Positions 27,569 through 39,994 are shown, numbered from the stretch's first letter. The stretch is 64,000 bases of DNA from Oceanobacter sp. (GCA_002733645.1 NVWL01000005.1:62001-126000); one strand, 5' to 3'. Program-made: numbers and translations. Notes: generated by a model not told the origin, from the sequence alone.

Positions 27569-27595
27569 AAAAAAACCCGCCGAAGCGGGTTTTTT
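27569..27595 (-). terminator. Intrinsic terminator after rpsA
   Basis: Hairpin CCCGC-CGAA-GCGGG (27576-27589), flanked by runs of seven A and six T, lies 15 bp after the rpsA stop. On the minus strand it gives a GC stem with a TTCG loop followed by seven T residues. It probably separates rpsA from ihfB in part; the A/T symmetry would let it work both ways. Confidence 0.9.
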
Positions 27596-27609
27596 AGGCT
27601 CAAGACTAA

Positions 27610-29292
27610 TTAGTCCTTGTTGCCCAGCTGTTCTTTGATTAGGTCACCAATAGTGGTAGGACCAGTAACCTCGGCTTCAGACTTAGCACGCTGTTCTTTA
27701 AGAGCTTCTTTATCAGCAACCTGATCTTTCGCTTTTACAGACAGAGTGATTGTACGGTTCTTACGATCTACAGCAGTGATAGCCGCTTCAACCGTATCGC
27801 CTTCTTTAAGCACGTTACGAGCATCTTCTACTTTATCCTGACTGATGTCAGAAGCACGTAGTGATGCTTCAACGCCTTCAGCAATCTCAATTGTTGCGCC
27901 TTTCGCGTCAACAGCGATTACTTTACCAGTAACCAGAGTGCCTTTGTCGTTTTCAGAAACGTACTCAGAGAATGGATCGCTTTCTAGCTGCTTAACACCT
28001 AGAGAAATGCGCTCACGCTCAGGGTCGATAGACAGGATAACAGTTTCTAGCTCATCGCCTTTCTTGTAGTTACGAACGGCTTCTTCGCCAGTGTCGTTCC
28101 AAGAAATATCAGACAAGTGAACCAAACCGTCGATACCGCCATCAAGACCAATAAAGATACCGAAGTCAGTGATTGACTTGATCTTACCAGAGATCTTATC
28201 GCCTTTATTAGACTGAGTACCGAATGCTTCCCATGGGTTCATGGTGCACTGCTTGATACCTAGAGAAATACGACGACGCTCTTCGTCAATATCAAGGATC
28301 ATTACTTCAACTTCATCACCTACCTGAACAACTTTGCTCGGGTGGATGTTTTTGTTAGTCCAATCCATTTCAGAAACGTGAACTAGACCTTCAACGCCTT
28401 CTTCCAGCTCTGCAAAGCAGCCGTAGTCAGTTAGGTTAGTTACACGAGCCTTGACGCGTGCGTTCTCTGGGTAGCGATCATTGATGCTAACCCACGGATC
28501 ATCACCCAATTGCTTCAGACCCAGTGATACGCGATTACGCTCACGATCAAATTTCAATACTTTAACGTCAATCTCGTCACCAACAGCAACGATTTCGCTT
28601 GGGTGCTTGATACGCTTCCAAGCCATATCAGTAATGTGAAGAAGACCGTCAACACCACCTAGATCTACGAACGCGCCGTAGTCAGTTAGGTTCTTAACGA
28701 TACCTTTAACAGACTGACCTTCTTGCAGGTTAGCCAATAGCTCTTCACGTTCTTGGCTGTTAGCAGCTTCAAGAACAGCACGACGAGAAACAACAACGTT
28801 GTTGCGCTTCGCATCAAGCTTGATAACTTTAAATTCTAATTCTTTGCCTTCCAAGTGCGCGGTATCGCGTACTGGACGAACATCAACCAAAGAACCCGGT
28901 AGGAATGCACGGATATTCTTAAGTTCAACAGTGAAGCCACCTTTCACTTTACCGTTGATAACACCGATAACCATTTCATCAGCATCGAAAGCTTTCTCAA
29001 GCTCTTTCCAGCTTTCAGCGCGCTTAGCTTTCTCACGAGACAGTTTAGTTTCACCGAAGCCATCTTCTACTGCTTCAAGTGATACATAGGTTTCATCGCC
29101 GATTGCAACTTCCAACTCGCCTTTTTCATTTAGGAATTGTACGCGTGGAATAACGGCTTCAGACTTAAGTCCTGAGTTCACTGTTACCCAATCGCTGTCA
29201 ATATCGACAACAGTACCGGTAACAATCGAACCTGGCTTCATGTCCAGTTCTTTTAGGGATTCTTCAAATAACTCAGCAAAGCTTTCGCTCAT
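27610..29292 (-). CDS. rpsA: 30S ribosomal protein S1
   Basis: 560-aa ribosomal mRNA-binding protein with six S1 (OB-fold) repeats. The first two are divergent (about 20-170); the next four carry the regular pattern, e.g. [40 protein letters not shown] and [20 protein letters not shown]. The 157-bp gap upstream is where the S1 autoregulatory leader lies in other gammaproteobacteria. Confidence 0.98.
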   Translation of the reverse strand: MSESFAELFEESLKELDMKPGSIVTGTVVDIDSDWVTVNSGLKSEAVIPRVQFLNEKGELEVAIGDETYVSLEAVEDGFGETKLSREKAKRAESWKELEKAFDADEMVIGVINGKVKGGFTVELKNIRAFLPGSLVDVRPVRDTAHLEGKELEFKVIKLDAKRNNVVVSRRAVLEAANSQEREELLANLQEGQSVKGIVKNLTDYGAFVDLGGVDGLLHITDMAWKRIKHPSEIVAVGDEIDVKVLKFDRERNRVSLGLKQLGDDPWVSINDRYPENARVKARVTNLTDYGCFAELEEGVEGLVHVSEMDWTNKNIHPSKVVQVGDEVEVMILDIDEERRRISLGIKQCTMNPWEAFGTQSNKGDKISGKIKSITDFGIFIGLDGGIDGLVHLSDISWNDTGEEAVRNYKKGDELETVILSIDPERERISLGVKQLESDPFSEYVSENDKGTLVTGKVIAVDAKGATIEIAEGVEASLRASDISQDKVEDARNVLKEGDTVEAAITAVDRKNRTITLSVKAKDQVADKEALKEQRAKSEAEVTGPTTIGDLIKEQLGNKD

Positions 29293-29449
29293 GGATATAC
29301 ACCTGTCTCGTTAAGCACGACCCGGGGGAATTAATTCGGATCAGCGCGCCCTGTTGGCCAGTCATCAGGGGTTAGTCAAATTAAAGTACTCAACGCTGTC
29401 TCCCGGTAATCATCGGGAGCTGGCTGACGCCAAGCACTTCATTAATATC

Positions 29450-30127
29450 TCAGATCAATCCAGCGTTACGTATAATTGAGAGGATTTCATCACGTACTTC
29501 GTCAATGCTTAACGTCGTACTATCAATCACTTTCGCATCGCTGGCAGGGCGTAAAGGAGCGACAGATCGGTTACTGTCTCGCTCATCTCGTGTCCGGATG
29601 TCTTCAATAAGGGCGGGTAAACTAGCATCAAATCCCTTTTGACGCAACTGTTCATAACGTCTGCGCCCTCTTTCTTCAGCACTAGCGGTTAAGAAAATTT
29701 TAACCGGCGCATCGGTAAACACGACCGTTCCCATATCTCGGCCATCAGCCACGAGACCTGGCGCTTGACGGAAGTCTCGCTGACGCTGTAATAACGCGGC
29801 TCGCACAGCAGGAAGTGCAGCGACTTGTGACGCCAAACTGCCGACCTCTTCGGTTCTGATCGTCGTTGTCACGTCATCCCCTTCGAGTAAAACAGTCACA
29901 CCTTCGTTGCCCGGTTTAAAACGCACATCAAGATTTGCAGCTACGTCCGCAACGCCAGCTTCATCATCCAGATCAATGCCTTTGCGCTCCGACGCTAAGC
30001 CAGTAATACGATATAAAGCCCCACTGTCCAATAAGTGCCATTTAAGAGTGTCCGCTAAAATTGCACAGACGGTGCCTTTTCCAGCACCTGATGGGCCATC
30101 AACCGTAATCACTGTTGCTTCGGTCAT
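29450..30127 (-). CDS. cmk: Cytidylate kinase
   Basis: Phosphorylates CMP and dCMP. 225 aa from the ATG at 30127. The start is chosen because it yields [19 protein letters not shown], matching relatives, with GGTGGAG upstream and a TGATATG junction to the aroA stop; a longer frame from 30169 lies inside aroA. P-loop [22 protein letters not shown] and [15 protein letters not shown] are visible. Confidence 0.96.
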   Translation of the reverse strand: MTEATVITVDGPSGAGKGTVCAILADTLKWHLLDSGALYRITGLASERKGIDLDDEAGVADVAANLDVRFKPGNEGVTVLLEGDDVTTTIRTEEVGSLASQVAALPAVRAALLQRQRDFRQAPGLVADGRDMGTVVFTDAPVKIFLTASAEERGRRRYEQLRQKGFDASLPALIEDIRTRDERDSNRSVAPLRPASDAKVIDSTTLSIDEVRDEILSIIRNAGLI

Positions 30128-30128
30128 A

Positions 30129-32366
30129 TCAAGCATCTCCACCTTCAATGCCAATAGCAGCACCGGCATTTGATGCTAACTCAACAAATCCAGGGAACGA
30201 TGTGGCTACGTTGGCACAATCACGAATAATAATTGGAGCTGAACCACGCAATGATGCCATTGCAAAACTCATGGCAATACGATGATCGTGCTGGCTATCA
30301 ATTTCACCACCACCAAAGCTACCGTTTGCACCAAAACCTTGAATAATCGCACCGTCTTCCGTGCCTTTGGCATCAACCCCAATTGTCACCAAACCATCAA
30401 CCATGGCCTGAATTCGATCACTTTCTTTTACACGTAATTCTTCAGCGCCGGTTAAAACAGTCTCGCCTTCGGCACAAGCTGCAGCTATAAAGATCGATGG
30501 AAATTCATCAATCGCTAACGGCACCTGATCTTCAGGAATATGAATACCTTTGAGTTGAGCACTTCGAATTCGAATATCCGCCACTGGCTCACCGCCCACT
30601 TCGCGCTCATTGAGTACTTCAATATTACCGCCCATGGCCTTCAGAATATTAATTACACCAACTCGTGTAGGGTTAATACCCACGTGCTCAAGAGTAATGT
30701 CAGAACCGGGCATAATGCTCGCTCCTACCATGAAGAAAGCGGCAGAAGAAATATCAGATGGCACGTCAATTTCTGTTGCCGTTAATTTTCCACCTGAGCG
30801 AACAGTCACCGTGCTACCGTTAACATCTACGTCGTAACCAAACCCCTTTAGCATACGCTCGGTATGATCACGTGTTGGCGCCGGTTCGGTAACAGAGGTT
30901 TCACCCTCAGCGTACAAGCCAGCCAAAAGCACACAGCTTTTCACCTGAGCACTGGCCATCGGCAAATCATAATGAATACCTTTTAACTGGCTTCCACCTT
31001 TCACTTTAATCGGTGGACGACCGGCCTCTGCAGTTTCAACACCCGCGCCCATTAACGCTAAAGGATCAGCAACTCGCCCCATTGGGCGCTTAGATAAAGA
31101 TTCATCACCTGTCATTTCAACATCAAAGGCTTGACCCGCCATCAAACCTGCGAGCAAGCGCATTGAAGTGCCAGAATTACCCAGATACAAAGCGTTTGGC
31201 GGCGCTTGCAATCCATGTAAACCGACACCGTGAATGGTGACACGTCCGCGATGTGGACCTTCAATCACCACCCCCATATCACGGAACGCTTGCAGGGTCG
31301 CAAGACTGTCTTCTCCTTCTAAGAAACCACTAACTTCCGTGGTACCTTCGGCCAACGAGCCCAACATAATAGAACGGTGAGAAATAGATTTATCACCCGG
31401 TACACGAAAGCTGCCGCTCAGCGCACGACCAGGGTTTGCAATATAAGAAATAGAAGCTGTTTTCATAGGTTCAACATAAGCCCGACGGGCGAGTATTTTA
31501 GAGAAGTGATCACGCGCGACTTTCGCTCGAGTCAATACACCCATTACTGTGGTGCTATCGCCCTGCTCTATCGCGGTACGTAAAAACGCTAAATCGTGAC
31601 TAAACAAATCCAGCGTTTTGAGAATATGGTCTTTATTGGCGGCAAAAATATCTCGCCACATAATTGGGCTGCTTGCAGCGATTCGTGTGAAATCACGGAA
31701 TCCGCCTGCAGCGTAGTTAAAAATTTCTTTATTTTCGTGATTATTGGCCAAGGTATCAACGAGCGAGTATGCCAATAAATGTGGTAAATGACTCGTAGCA
31801 GCTAAGACTTCATCATGGTGACTCACCGACATATGCTCAACGTCTGCACCTACGGCACACCAAGTATCACGAACTAAGGCGAGCGCATCGTGTGCCGTAT
31901 GCGGCTCGGGGGTAAGTATCACCTTATGATGTACATACAGATGCTCATCTGCAGACAACACTCCACTGCGCTCAGAACCTGCAATCGGATGGCCCAGCAC
32001 AAACCTTGAAAACTCAGCGCCAAATACATGAGCCACATCTTCGGCTACTGAACCTTTGACAGAACCAACATCCGTAATGACTGCGGTGTCAGAGATATGC
32101 GGCGCAATCATTTCAAGCACGGGCCTGACTGCCAAAATCGGAACCGAAAGAATGATTAAATCAGCCCCACGTACAACGTCGCCGATATCTTCATTGTATT
32201 GATCAATAATATTTTCACGAAGCGCAAGTTCCATCGAATCAAGATTACGATCATAACCTGTGATTTTTTCGACGCATCCGCGCACACGCAAGGCTTTGAC
32301 CAACGAACAGCCAATAAGCCCAAGTCCGACGACGGCAATATGCGGAATACGAAATGCGTTACTCAA
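30129..32366 (-). CDS. Fused prephenate dehydrogenase / EPSP synthase (TyrA-AroA)
   Basis: Bifunctional 745-aa protein. Residues 1 to about 300 form a prephenate/arogenate dehydrogenase ([16 protein letters not shown] Rossmann loop, [11 protein letters not shown]). Residues from about 305 form 5-enolpyruvylshikimate-3-phosphate synthase ([33 protein letters not shown], the catalytic [16 protein letters not shown] and [11 protein letters not shown]). The same fusion is normal in Pseudomonas and many related genera. It joins the sixth shikimate-pathway step with tyrosine synthesis in one operon. The start overlaps hisC by eight bases. Confidence 0.97.
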   Translation of the reverse strand: MSNAFRIPHIAVVGLGLIGCSLVKALRVRGCVEKITGYDRNLDSMELALRENIIDQYNEDIGDVVRGADLIILSVPILAVRPVLEMIAPHISDTAVITDVGSVKGSVAEDVAHVFGAEFSRFVLGHPIAGSERSGVLSADEHLYVHHKVILTPEPHTAHDALALVRDTWCAVGADVEHMSVSHHDEVLAATSHLPHLLAYSLVDTLANNHENKEIFNYAAGGFRDFTRIAASSPIMWRDIFAANKDHILKTLDLFSHDLAFLRTAIEQGDSTTVMGVLTRAKVARDHFSKILARRAYVEPMKTASISYIANPGRALSGSFRVPGDKSISHRSIMLGSLAEGTTEVSGFLEGEDSLATLQAFRDMGVVIEGPHRGRVTIHGVGLHGLQAPPNALYLGNSGTSMRLLAGLMAGQAFDVEMTGDESLSKRPMGRVADPLALMGAGVETAEAGRPPIKVKGGSQLKGIHYDLPMASAQVKSCVLLAGLYAEGETSVTEPAPTRDHTERMLKGFGYDVDVNGSTVTVRSGGKLTATEIDVPSDISSAAFFMVGASIMPGSDITLEHVGINPTRVGVINILKAMGGNIEVLNEREVGGEPVADIRIRSAQLKGIHIPEDQVPLAIDEFPSIFIAAACAEGETVLTGAEELRVKESDRIQAMVDGLVTIGVDAKGTEDGAIIQGFGANGSFGGGEIDSQHDHRIAMSFAMASLRGSAPIIIRDCANVATSFPGFVELASNAGAAIGIEGGDA

Positions 32367-33474
32367 AGAGCACAGCCTCTAACGCAGCAACGAACAAGCG
32401 GTTTTCAGCCATCGTACCGATAGAGACACGCAAATATTCAGGCATGCCATAATTTGCAACAGGTCGAACAATCACACCCTTGCCTAGTAAATCAGCGTAC
32501 ACCTTCATTGAATCAGAACCATCCGGCACTTTAAAACTAACAAAGTTACCCACAGAAGAAATATAACCTAAGTTCAAACGATCAAACTCAGATGTTAAAT
32601 ACGCCATGCCTTCATCATTCAGAGCAATACTGGCTTTAACGTACGCCTCATCTTGCAAGGTGGCGTTCGCTGCGGCAAGTGCAAAAGAATCAACATTAAA
32701 AGGAGGACGAACTCGATTCATTAAATCGGCCAATTCAGCACTGGAAATACCATAACCAACTCGTAAAGATGCTAACCCATAGGCCTTCGAGAAAGTGCGA
32801 GTGATTACCAAGTTAGGATAACTATTTAGCAGTTCAATTCCATTGGGATAATCAGCTTCATGCACATATTCAAAATACGCTTCGTCTAGTAACACAATCA
32901 CATGAGTAGGCACTGACTTTAAAAAAGTGATCAGTTCATTTTTTGAATTCCAAGTGCCCGTTGGATTATTTGGATTGGTAACAAACACTATTTTAGTACG
33001 ATCGGTGATGGCGGAGGCCATGGCTTCAAGATCGTGGCCGTAATTTTTTGCAGGAGTAACAATACAGTTAGCCCCAACCATTTTTGCAACTAGACCGTAA
33101 ATAGCAAAGGCATGCTCTGAGAAAACAACGTCATCTCCATCATTCACAAAAACACGAACGATAAAATCAAGTATGTCGCTAGAGCCATTACCTAAGGTTA
33201 ACTGCTCGGGTGAAGTACCTAATTTTTCACATAAGGTTTTCTTCAACTCAAAACCAGCCCCATCAGGGTATCGAGTTAGCTCATCAAATTCTTTGCGAAT
33301 TGCATCAAGTGCTTTAGGACTAGGGCCAAGCGGATTTTCATTACTGGCGAGCTTAACGATGTCTTCTTCATTAAGACCCAACTCACGAGCCAGCTCATCA
33401 ATGGGTTTTCCTGGCTGATAGGGTTTTAAGCTACGAACGCCTTCAACCGCCAATTCTGAATAATTTAAAGACAC
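32359..33474 (-). CDS. hisC: Histidinol-phosphate/aromatic aminotransferase (HisC2 type)
   Basis: PLP-dependent class I/II aminotransferase, 371 aa from the GTG at 33474. GAGG lies six bases upstream, and the N-terminus then lines up with HisC2 proteins; a GTG at 33486 would add four residues but overlaps that Shine-Dalgarno. Visible are VKLASNENPLGPSP, NPNNPTGTWN and the PLP lysine in TRTFSKAYGLASLRVGYG. Lying between pheA and tyrA-aroA, it probably transaminates aromatic keto acids as well as, or instead of, histidinol phosphate. Confidence 0.95.
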   Translation of the reverse strand: MSLNYSELAVEGVRSLKPYQPGKPIDELARELGLNEEDIVKLASNENPLGPSPKALDAIRKEFDELTRYPDGAGFELKKTLCEKLGTSPEQLTLGNGSSDILDFIVRVFVNDGDDVVFSEHAFAIYGLVAKMVGANCIVTPAKNYGHDLEAMASAITDRTKIVFVTNPNNPTGTWNSKNELITFLKSVPTHVIVLLDEAYFEYVHEADYPNGIELLNSYPNLVITRTFSKAYGLASLRVGYGISSAELADLMNRVRPPFNVDSFALAAANATLQDEAYVKASIALNDEGMAYLTSEFDRLNLGYISSVGNFVSFKVPDGSDSMKVYADLLGKGVIVRPVANYGMPEYLRVSIGTMAENRLFVAALEAVLFE

Positions 33475-33541
33475 TGTATACCTCACCTTTTAGCTGAGGA
33501 CGCATGCATAAAAGCATCATCAACCCAGCACACTGACACTA

Positions 33542-34636
33542 TTAAAGTACGGCTCTTGGGTATGAACCTAACAATTTATAATCCACCGCCACATTTCGAA
33601 GCTTTTCCATTAAAGGAGCAATCGCTGCATCTTCACTGTGTCCTTCAAAATCAATAAAGAAAATATAATTCCAAGTACCTGAAGGATCAGGGCGTGTTTC
33701 GATACGAGTAAGACTGACCCCAGCCTCATCAAATGGCGCTAAGACATGATATAGCGCCCCAGGTTGATTCCGGCTCGATACCATAATCGAGGTTTTATCA
33801 TCACCACTTGGGCCCGTTTCTTGACGGCCGATAATGATAAAGCGCGTGGTATTATCTGGACGATCTTCGATGTTCGAATGTCGTATATCCAGATCGTACA
33901 ACTCCGCAGCGGCTTCACTAGCAATAGCAGCAGCGCCTACTTCTTGAGACGCTCGACGCGCAGCTTCCGCGTTCGAACTGACGGCGATACGTTCGATATT
34001 TCCAGCAAAATTTTGATCCAGCCAACGGCGACACTGCCCTAGAGACTGGGCATGTGAATATACTCGCGTAATTTTTTCTTCAATACCAGGCGTTAGAAAA
34101 TGATGATGAATACGTAATGTCACTTCGCCACAAATATGCAGAGTTGAATCATAAAAGCTGTCTAGTGTGTGGGTTACCACACCTTCGGTGGAGTTTTCTA
34201 CCGGCACAACACCGTAGGCCGCCGCCCCACTCGCGACTTCACGAAAGACATCCGCAATAGAAACCTGACCGTTACAGTGCACAGCATGACCAAAGTGCTT
34301 TATCGCAGCTTGCTGGGTGAAAGTTCCCTCAGGACCAAGGTACGCAACCTGCAAAGGTTCCTCCAAGGCCAAACACTGAGACATTATTTCACGGAATAAA
34401 CGTGCCATAGACTCATCAGGTAATGGACCTTTATTACGTTCCATTACTTTGCGTAAGACTTGCGCTTCGCGCTCAGGGCGGTAAAAAACAACCGATTCTC
34501 CGGGCGATGCGTAACGCTGCTTCACCTCGGCAACCTGCTGAGCACAATTTGCACGCTGATTAATTAAGTCCTGTATATTTTGATCAAGACTATCAATCTG
34601 CTGGCGCAGTGACTCCAGCTCTTGTGCTTCGCTCAT
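33542..34636 (-). CDS. pheA: Bifunctional chorismate mutase / prephenate dehydratase
   Basis: P-protein of phenylalanine synthesis, 364 aa. The AroQ chorismate mutase helices (about 1-90: LRQQIDSLDQNIQDLINQRA, FYRPEREAQVL) are followed by a prephenate dehydratase domain (about 95-275: AYLGPEGTFTQQAA, GVVPVENSTEGVV, the catalytic Thr in DNTTRFIIIG). A C-terminal ACT domain (about 285-360: NQPGALYHVLAPF, LTRIETRP) is the phenylalanine feedback site. Confidence 0.97.
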   Translation of the reverse strand: MSEAQELESLRQQIDSLDQNIQDLINQRANCAQQVAEVKQRYASPGESVVFYRPEREAQVLRKVMERNKGPLPDESMARLFREIMSQCLALEEPLQVAYLGPEGTFTQQAAIKHFGHAVHCNGQVSIADVFREVASGAAAYGVVPVENSTEGVVTHTLDSFYDSTLHICGEVTLRIHHHFLTPGIEEKITRVYSHAQSLGQCRRWLDQNFAGNIERIAVSSNAEAARRASQEVGAAAIASEAAAELYDLDIRHSNIEDRPDNTTRFIIIGRQETGPSGDDKTSIMVSSRNQPGALYHVLAPFDEAGVSLTRIETRPDPSGTWNYIFFIDFEGHSEDAAIAPLMEKLRNVAVDYKLLGSYPRAVL

Positions 34637-34669
34637 TATTTATTACCTATTATTCTTTGTAGTTGCAAC

Positions 34670-35755
34670 TTACTGACCATGCTGATTAGCAAAGTTGGCC
34701 ATAAAATCGATCAAGGCATCGACCGCTTCCTCTGGTACGGCGTTATAAATACTCGCGCGCATTCCGCCGACACTACGATGACCCGCAAGATTCAACAACC
34801 CTGCGGCTTCACTTTCTGCCAAGAAGGTTTTATCCAAAGATGCATCCGCCAAGGTAAACGGCACATTCATACGCGAGCGATTTTCAATTGCCACAGGGTT
34901 GGCATAAAAGTCATTCTGATCAATAAATGCATATAATTTTTCAGCTTTTCGGCGATTCAAGTCAGCCATTGCTTTTAGGCCGCCCTGATCTTTAATCCAC
35001 TCAAATACCAAGCCCGCCAAATACCAGCTGTAAGTAGGAGGCGTGTTGTACATAGACGCGTTATCCGCCGCTACCTTGTAATCAAACATGGTAGGCGTTG
35101 AAGGTAGTACATCCCCAAGCAGATCTTCACGCACAATCACAACACACAAACCCGCTGGGCCAATGTTCTTTTGAGCACCCGCATAAATCAATCCAAATTT
35201 ACTGACATCCACAGGTTCAGATAAAATCGAAGATGAATAATCAGCGACGAGGACTTTATCACCCACGTCAGGGATATAATTAAACTCCACACCACCAATG
35301 GTTTCATTCGGGGTGTAATGCACATACGCGGCGTCTGCGCTTAAATTAAGTTGACCCTGACTTGGTGCTGACGTGAAGTTATTTTCTTCCGTACTGGCAA
35401 CCACATTCACATTACAAAAACGCTTAGCTTCGGCAATCGCCTTTTTAGACCACTGTCCGGTATTGATGTAGTCCGCTGATTGACCACCACGCAGTAGGTT
35501 CATTGGGATCATAGTGAACTGACTGCTAGCCCCGCCTTGCATAAATAGGACTTTATAGTTAGCCGGGATATCTAAAAGATCACGTAAATCTTGCTCTGCC
35601 TTCTCTGCTACACCCACAAACTCTTTGCTGCGATGGCTCATTTCCATAATGGAAAGGCCTTTGCCGTGCCAGTCGGCCAGCTCTTTTCTGGCTCGATCCA
35701 TCACAGCGGTTGGTAATGCCGCAGGGCCCGCACAGAAATTAAATACTCGACTCAT
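34670..35755 (-). CDS. serC: Phosphoserine aminotransferase
   Basis: PLP enzyme making 3-phosphoserine (and 4-phosphohydroxythreonine for vitamin B6). 361 aa. N-terminal [24 protein letters not shown], the PLP lysine in [13 protein letters not shown], and the C-terminal [17 protein letters not shown] are all in place. It is 33 bp upstream of pheA and 131 bp downstream of the Wzz-like gene. Confidence 0.97.
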   Translation of the reverse strand: MSRVFNFCAGPAALPTAVMDRARKELADWHGKGLSIMEMSHRSKEFVGVAEKAEQDLRDLLDIPANYKVLFMQGGASSQFTMIPMNLLRGGQSADYINTGQWSKKAIAEAKRFCNVNVVASTEENNFTSAPSQGQLNLSADAAYVHYTPNETIGGVEFNYIPDVGDKVLVADYSSSILSEPVDVSKFGLIYAGAQKNIGPAGLCVVIVREDLLGDVLPSTPTMFDYKVAADNASMYNTPPTYSWYLAGLVFEWIKDQGGLKAMADLNRRKAEKLYAFIDQNDFYANPVAIENRSRMNVPFTLADASLDKTFLAESEAAGLLNLAGHRSVGGMRASIYNAVPEEAVDALIDFMANFANQHGQ

Positions 35756-35886
35756 GAATCACTCTCTTAAATATTCTGTATAACACAGCTTCATCACACC
35801 ACTCGGAAAATTGCATTATGCAACCGCTAACACACAACTGCATTAGTCTATTGCAATGCATCACAGTCACAGTCGACCCAGTAGCA

Positions 35887-37035
35887 CTACCAGTGACCAG
35901 TTTCTTTGCGATCACGACGCAAATGGCGACTTGATGCGGCGGCTAGCAGAGCGGCCAACAAACCAAACATAAAGCCACCAACGCCACCCAGTGCCACAAT
36001 CAACACCTTTCTTGGCTTAATGGGTTTAAGTGGCAATAAAGCAGGCTGATCAATTAATGCAAAGTTAACCGAGTCCCAATCTACTTTCATATTTTCTAAC
36101 GTCGATATACTGCCTCGAATTGCAGACATCCCCTCAATAAATACATCTTCTGACGCTTTATTCGTGCGCTGCTTTAACTGTTCAGCTTCGCGTTTTAACG
36201 CAAGCTCACCCATCATATAAAGTGGCGGCTCACTGCTTACCACAACGTCATTGGTATTATAAAAAGGCTTCGCCTGGCCAATACTCACAGCCACCGCCGC
36301 TGCTTCATCTAAGAGAGCGATGCGTCTCGCTTTTTCCGATTCATAAGCATCTCGAAAGCTAGACGCCCACGACTGATTTAGTTGCAGCTGCGACTGAACT
36401 TTACGACCTAACTCTTGACGAATTTGGTTTTCATAACGTAACAGAGCGAAATCGACATAATCATTCAATAAATCCCGAGCCAACTCTGCATCTTCTAACT
36501 CAATATTCACTTTTAGATAAATATCTTGATCGGTTTTGCTATTTGAATCAGAAAACGTAAACAGACCTAAAAATCCAGCAAGGTTTTGTTCTTCCGTTAA
36601 TTCATCGTTGTACAAAAGCGCTTTAATTTTGGAATTTTCTGAGTTCAATATTTCTTGATAAAAGGATTTACGCGCCGTCGCAGACCGAACAACCGCTCGC
36701 ACCCCCATAAACGCTGTATTACTATCCAACGCAAAGACAGGCTCTCCACTCAATTCAACCGGACTACCCTTGTCAGTTTGCCCCCTAGCTGACGTTAATT
36801 TTAATGTCGTTCTTAGCGACGGCTGATTAAATGTTAATAAATCTGACTCAGGGGCATCACGCAATATCAATTCAGTACGATATAACGGCGATACTGTGAA
36901 CGCATAAACCGTGGCAAGAATACTACCCACCACCAACCAGCCAACCAGCCAATACCATTTATCACGAATATCATCGACAAGATCGAACAAATCGATCTCA
37001 TCGTCTTGACGGCTTTCAATGACTTTTTCCGTCAT
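35887..37035 (-). CDS. wzz: Wzz-type chain-length determinant (polysaccharide co-polymerase)
   Basis: 382-aa inner-membrane protein with two helices (about 30-50 and 342-365) enclosing a large periplasmic, partly coiled-coil domain. The N-terminal EIDLFDLVDDIRDKWYWLVG and the Pro-rich PLKPIKPRKVLIVALGG before the second helix are characteristic of Wzz. It would set the modal chain length of a Wzy-polymerised glycan. It begins two bases after the gyrA stop, within a housekeeping operon and about 10 kb from the glycan cluster it presumably serves. Confidence 0.87.
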   Translation of the reverse strand: MTEKVIESRQDDEIDLFDLVDDIRDKWYWLVGWLVVGSILATVYAFTVSPLYRTELILRDAPESDLLTFNQPSLRTTLKLTSARGQTDKGSPVELSGEPVFALDSNTAFMGVRAVVRSATARKSFYQEILNSENSKIKALLYNDELTEEQNLAGFLGLFTFSDSNSKTDQDIYLKVNIELEDAELARDLLNDYVDFALLRYENQIRQELGRKVQSQLQLNQSWASSFRDAYESEKARRIALLDEAAAVAVSIGQAKPFYNTNDVVVSSEPPLYMMGELALKREAEQLKQRTNKASEDVFIEGMSAIRGSISTLENMKVDWDSVNFALIDQPALLPLKPIKPRKVLIVALGGVGGFMFGLLAALLAAASSRHLRRDRKETGHW

Positions 37036-37037
37036 GA

Positions 37038-39707
37038 TTATTCCTCATCCCCATTATCATTTTGATTGTCATCTAAGGTACTGTTTTCATCGCTACCGGT
37101 GCTCGTGGATGTATTTGTTGCCGAAGAAGGATCAGACGTTTCACCTTCCAACCCCTCAACTAAAGCAACGGCTTCTTCTGCATCACAAATACGCTCAACA
37201 CCGACCAGTTTTTCTTTGTCAGAGACGCGGATCAAGGTAACGCCTTGAGTATTACGACCAAGGATAGAAACCTCATCAACACGAGTACGTACTAACGTGC
37301 CCTGATCACTGACAAGCATCACTTCGTCACCATCAAACACTTGAACTGCACCAACTAATGCACCATTACGCTCACTGGTCACCATAGCAATCACACCTTG
37401 GGTACCACGACCTTTCGTTGGGAACTCACTCACTAAAGTACGCTTACCGTACCCACGCTGAGAGGCCGTCAGAATAGTGCCGCCCTCTTCGGGCAAAATA
37501 AGTGATATTACTTTTTGATTATCTTGCAGCTTGATACCGCGAACACCACGAGCGGTTCGGCCCATTGCGCGTACGTCTTCTTCTTTAAAGCGAACGGCTT
37601 TACCTGCGTCACTCAGCATCAAGATATCTTGCGTGCCATCAGTAATTGTCACACCAACCAAGTGATCACCCTCATCTAGCTCACAGGCAATCAAACCGCT
37701 TGAACGAGGACGGCTGAATTGATCAAGCGTTGTCTTTTTAACTGTGCCACGAGCAGTAGCCATAAAGACGTACAAATCTTCTTTGTATTCATCTACAGGA
37801 AGAATCGCAGTAATGCGCTCACCCTCAGATGATAAATTCAGAACGTTAACAATCGGACGACCTTTAGCTCCCCGACTGGCTTGTGGAATATCGTAAACCG
37901 TCAGCCAATACACCTTACCGGCGTCAGTGAAACACAACACAGTGTCATGGCTATTAACGACTAAAAGGTGCTCAATAAAGTCTTCGTCCTTCATTGACGT
38001 CGCTGACTTGCCTTTACCACCACGACGCTGCGCCTGATACGTATCCATTGGCTGAGTTTTGGCATACCCAGTATGAGACAAGGTCAACACTAGAGTCTCT
38101 TCTGGAATCAAATCTGCCATGGTCAAATCACGTTTCTGAGCAATAATTTCAGTACGTCGCTCGTCACCGTATTCTTCACGAATGGCTTCTAATTCTTCAC
38201 GGATCACCTGCATCAAGCGCTCTGAGCTACCCAAAATCTCTAGGTACTCGGCAATTTCTTCCAGCTTCACTTGATATTCAGAAATCAGTTTTTCGTGTTC
38301 AAGACCGGTTAACTTCTGCAGACGCAAATCCAAAATCGCTTGCGCTTGAGCAGGTGATAAGTGATACAAGCCATCACGGAAACCAAACTCTTCTGGCAAG
38401 TCATCCGGACGACACGCATCCTCACCCGCTCGCTCGAGCATATCGAGCACATCACCCGGCTCCCACGCGGCTGCGATTAAACTTTCTTTCGCTTCCGCTG
38501 CCGTTGGCGACTTTTTAATCAGTTCAATAACCGGATCAATATTAGCTAACGCTAACGCCAGACCTTCAAGGATATGCCCACGCTCACGCGCTTTACGCAG
38601 ATCATAAATAGTACGACGGGTCACAACTTCACGACGGTGTTTAACAAACGCTTCGAGAAGTTGCTTAAGATTCAAAATTCTTGGTTGCCCATCAACAAGA
38701 GCAACCGTGTTAATACCAAACACGCCCTGCAACTGAGTTTGAGCAAATAGATTATTCAGTACGACTTCTGGCATTTCTCCGCGACGCAGCTCAACCACAA
38801 TACGCATACCGTCTTTATCAGACTCATCACGCAGTTCGGTAATGCCTTCAATTTTTTTATCTTTCACCAGCTCTGCGATCTTTTCGATCAAACGAGCTTT
38901 GTTCACCATGTAAGGGATTTCGGTAAAGATAATGCTAACTTTTCCGTTTTTGTCATCTTCCTCAAAATGATGACGGGCACGTAAATAGATACGACCACGG
39001 CCGGTGCGGTAGGCTTCAACGATACCGTCACGGCCATTAATAAACGCAGCGGTTGGGAAATCTGGGCCCGGAATGTATTCCATCAAATCATCGACGGTTA
39101 AATTCGGATCATCGATGAGAGCCAAACACCCGGTTAACACTTCGGTAAGATTATGTGGCGCTATATTCGTCGCCATACCAACCGCAATACCCGAGGAGCC
39201 GTTAATCAATAAGTTCGGAACACGAGTAGGCAAGACTTCAGGAATTTGCTCAGTACCATCGTAGTTAGGCACCCAGTCGACGGTTTCTTTGTCGATATCA
39301 GCCAGCATGTCATGGCTGATTTTTTCCATACGGATTTCGGTATAACGCATCGCCGCAGCGGAATCACCATCCACCGAACCAAAGTTACCCTGACCATCCA
39401 CCAGCATATAACGCATAGAGAAGTCCTGCGCCATACGAACGATCGTGTCATATACCGCAGAATCACCGTGAGGGTGATATTTACCGATCACATCACCAAC
39501 AACACGAGCCGATTTTTTGTATGGTTTGTTCCAATCGTTACTCAGGACATTCATGGCGTGCAAAACGCGTCGGTGAACCGGTTTCAAACCGTCCCGCACA
39601 TCTGGCAACGCACGCCCAACGATCACACTCATCGCATAATCGAGATACGACTGCTGAAGCTCGTCTTCAATATTGATCGGAAGAACTTCTTTGGCTAACT
39701 CACCCAT
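37038..39707 (-). CDS. gyrA: DNA gyrase subunit A
   Basis: Type IIA topoisomerase breakage-reunion subunit, 889 aa. The quinolone-determining region reads [20 protein letters not shown] with Ser83 and Asp87, i.e. wild-type by E. coli numbering; catalytic Tyr122 is in AAMRYTE. The C-terminal beta-pinwheel (about 520-840) contains the GyrA-box QRRGGKG. The tail (about 850-889) is acidic and rich in Ser, Thr, Asn and Asp. First gene of the long minus-strand series down to pyrF. Confidence 0.98.
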   Translation of the reverse strand: MGELAKEVLPINIEDELQQSYLDYAMSVIVGRALPDVRDGLKPVHRRVLHAMNVLSNDWNKPYKKSARVVGDVIGKYHPHGDSAVYDTIVRMAQDFSMRYMLVDGQGNFGSVDGDSAAAMRYTEIRMEKISHDMLADIDKETVDWVPNYDGTEQIPEVLPTRVPNLLINGSSGIAVGMATNIAPHNLTEVLTGCLALIDDPNLTVDDLMEYIPGPDFPTAAFINGRDGIVEAYRTGRGRIYLRARHHFEEDDKNGKVSIIFTEIPYMVNKARLIEKIAELVKDKKIEGITELRDESDKDGMRIVVELRRGEMPEVVLNNLFAQTQLQGVFGINTVALVDGQPRILNLKQLLEAFVKHRREVVTRRTIYDLRKARERGHILEGLALALANIDPVIELIKKSPTAAEAKESLIAAAWEPGDVLDMLERAGEDACRPDDLPEEFGFRDGLYHLSPAQAQAILDLRLQKLTGLEHEKLISEYQVKLEEIAEYLEILGSSERLMQVIREELEAIREEYGDERRTEIIAQKRDLTMADLIPEETLVLTLSHTGYAKTQPMDTYQAQRRGGKGKSATSMKDEDFIEHLLVVNSHDTVLCFTDAGKVYWLTVYDIPQASRGAKGRPIVNVLNLSSEGERITAILPVDEYKEDLYVFMATARGTVKKTTLDQFSRPRSSGLIACELDEGDHLVGVTITDGTQDILMLSDAGKAVRFKEEDVRAMGRTARGVRGIKLQDNQKVISLILPEEGGTILTASQRGYGKRTLVSEFPTKGRGTQGVIAMVTSERNGALVGAVQVFDGDEVMLVSDQGTLVRTRVDEVSILGRNTQGVTLIRVSDKEKLVGVERICDAEEAVALVEGLEGETSDPSSATNTSTSTGSDENSTLDDNQNDNGDEE

Positions 39708-39804
39708 AAAACTCTGGCCCGTGTTGTTATCCGCTTAACGCGGTATTCCTTATTATTTAAAAGGCGCCGCCACTAAAAAACGTACAACGCCAATCGAGGC
39801 CCGA

Positions 39805-39813
39805 ATCATACCA
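39805..39813 (-). promoter_or_regulatory. Extended -10 promoter element upstream of gyrA
   Basis: The minus strand carries TGGTATGAT, an extended -10 (TGnTATGAT), about 100 bp before the gyrA start codon. No good -35 hexamer is present at 17 bp, which extended -10 promoters can tolerate. No plus-strand promoter for the divergent deaminase gene was resolved with confidence. Confidence 0.5.
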
Positions 39814-39994
39814 CAAAACAAGCAGATACCTAATGAGACGCCCTGAATGGCCGTATAAGGCGTTTTCGTATTTGAACGGATGTTCCCTATTGGTTAATTA
39901 CTAACCACTCTTGATATGCAATGCCACCATTGCCATTCGACACATCCCAACACACATTCCGGTATACTCCGCCCAGTAAAGATGAGGACAAGAA

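Noticed and set aside
37038-39707. Quinolone-resistance changes in GyrA
   Set aside because: Residues 83 (Ser) and 87 (Asp) are the sensitive type.
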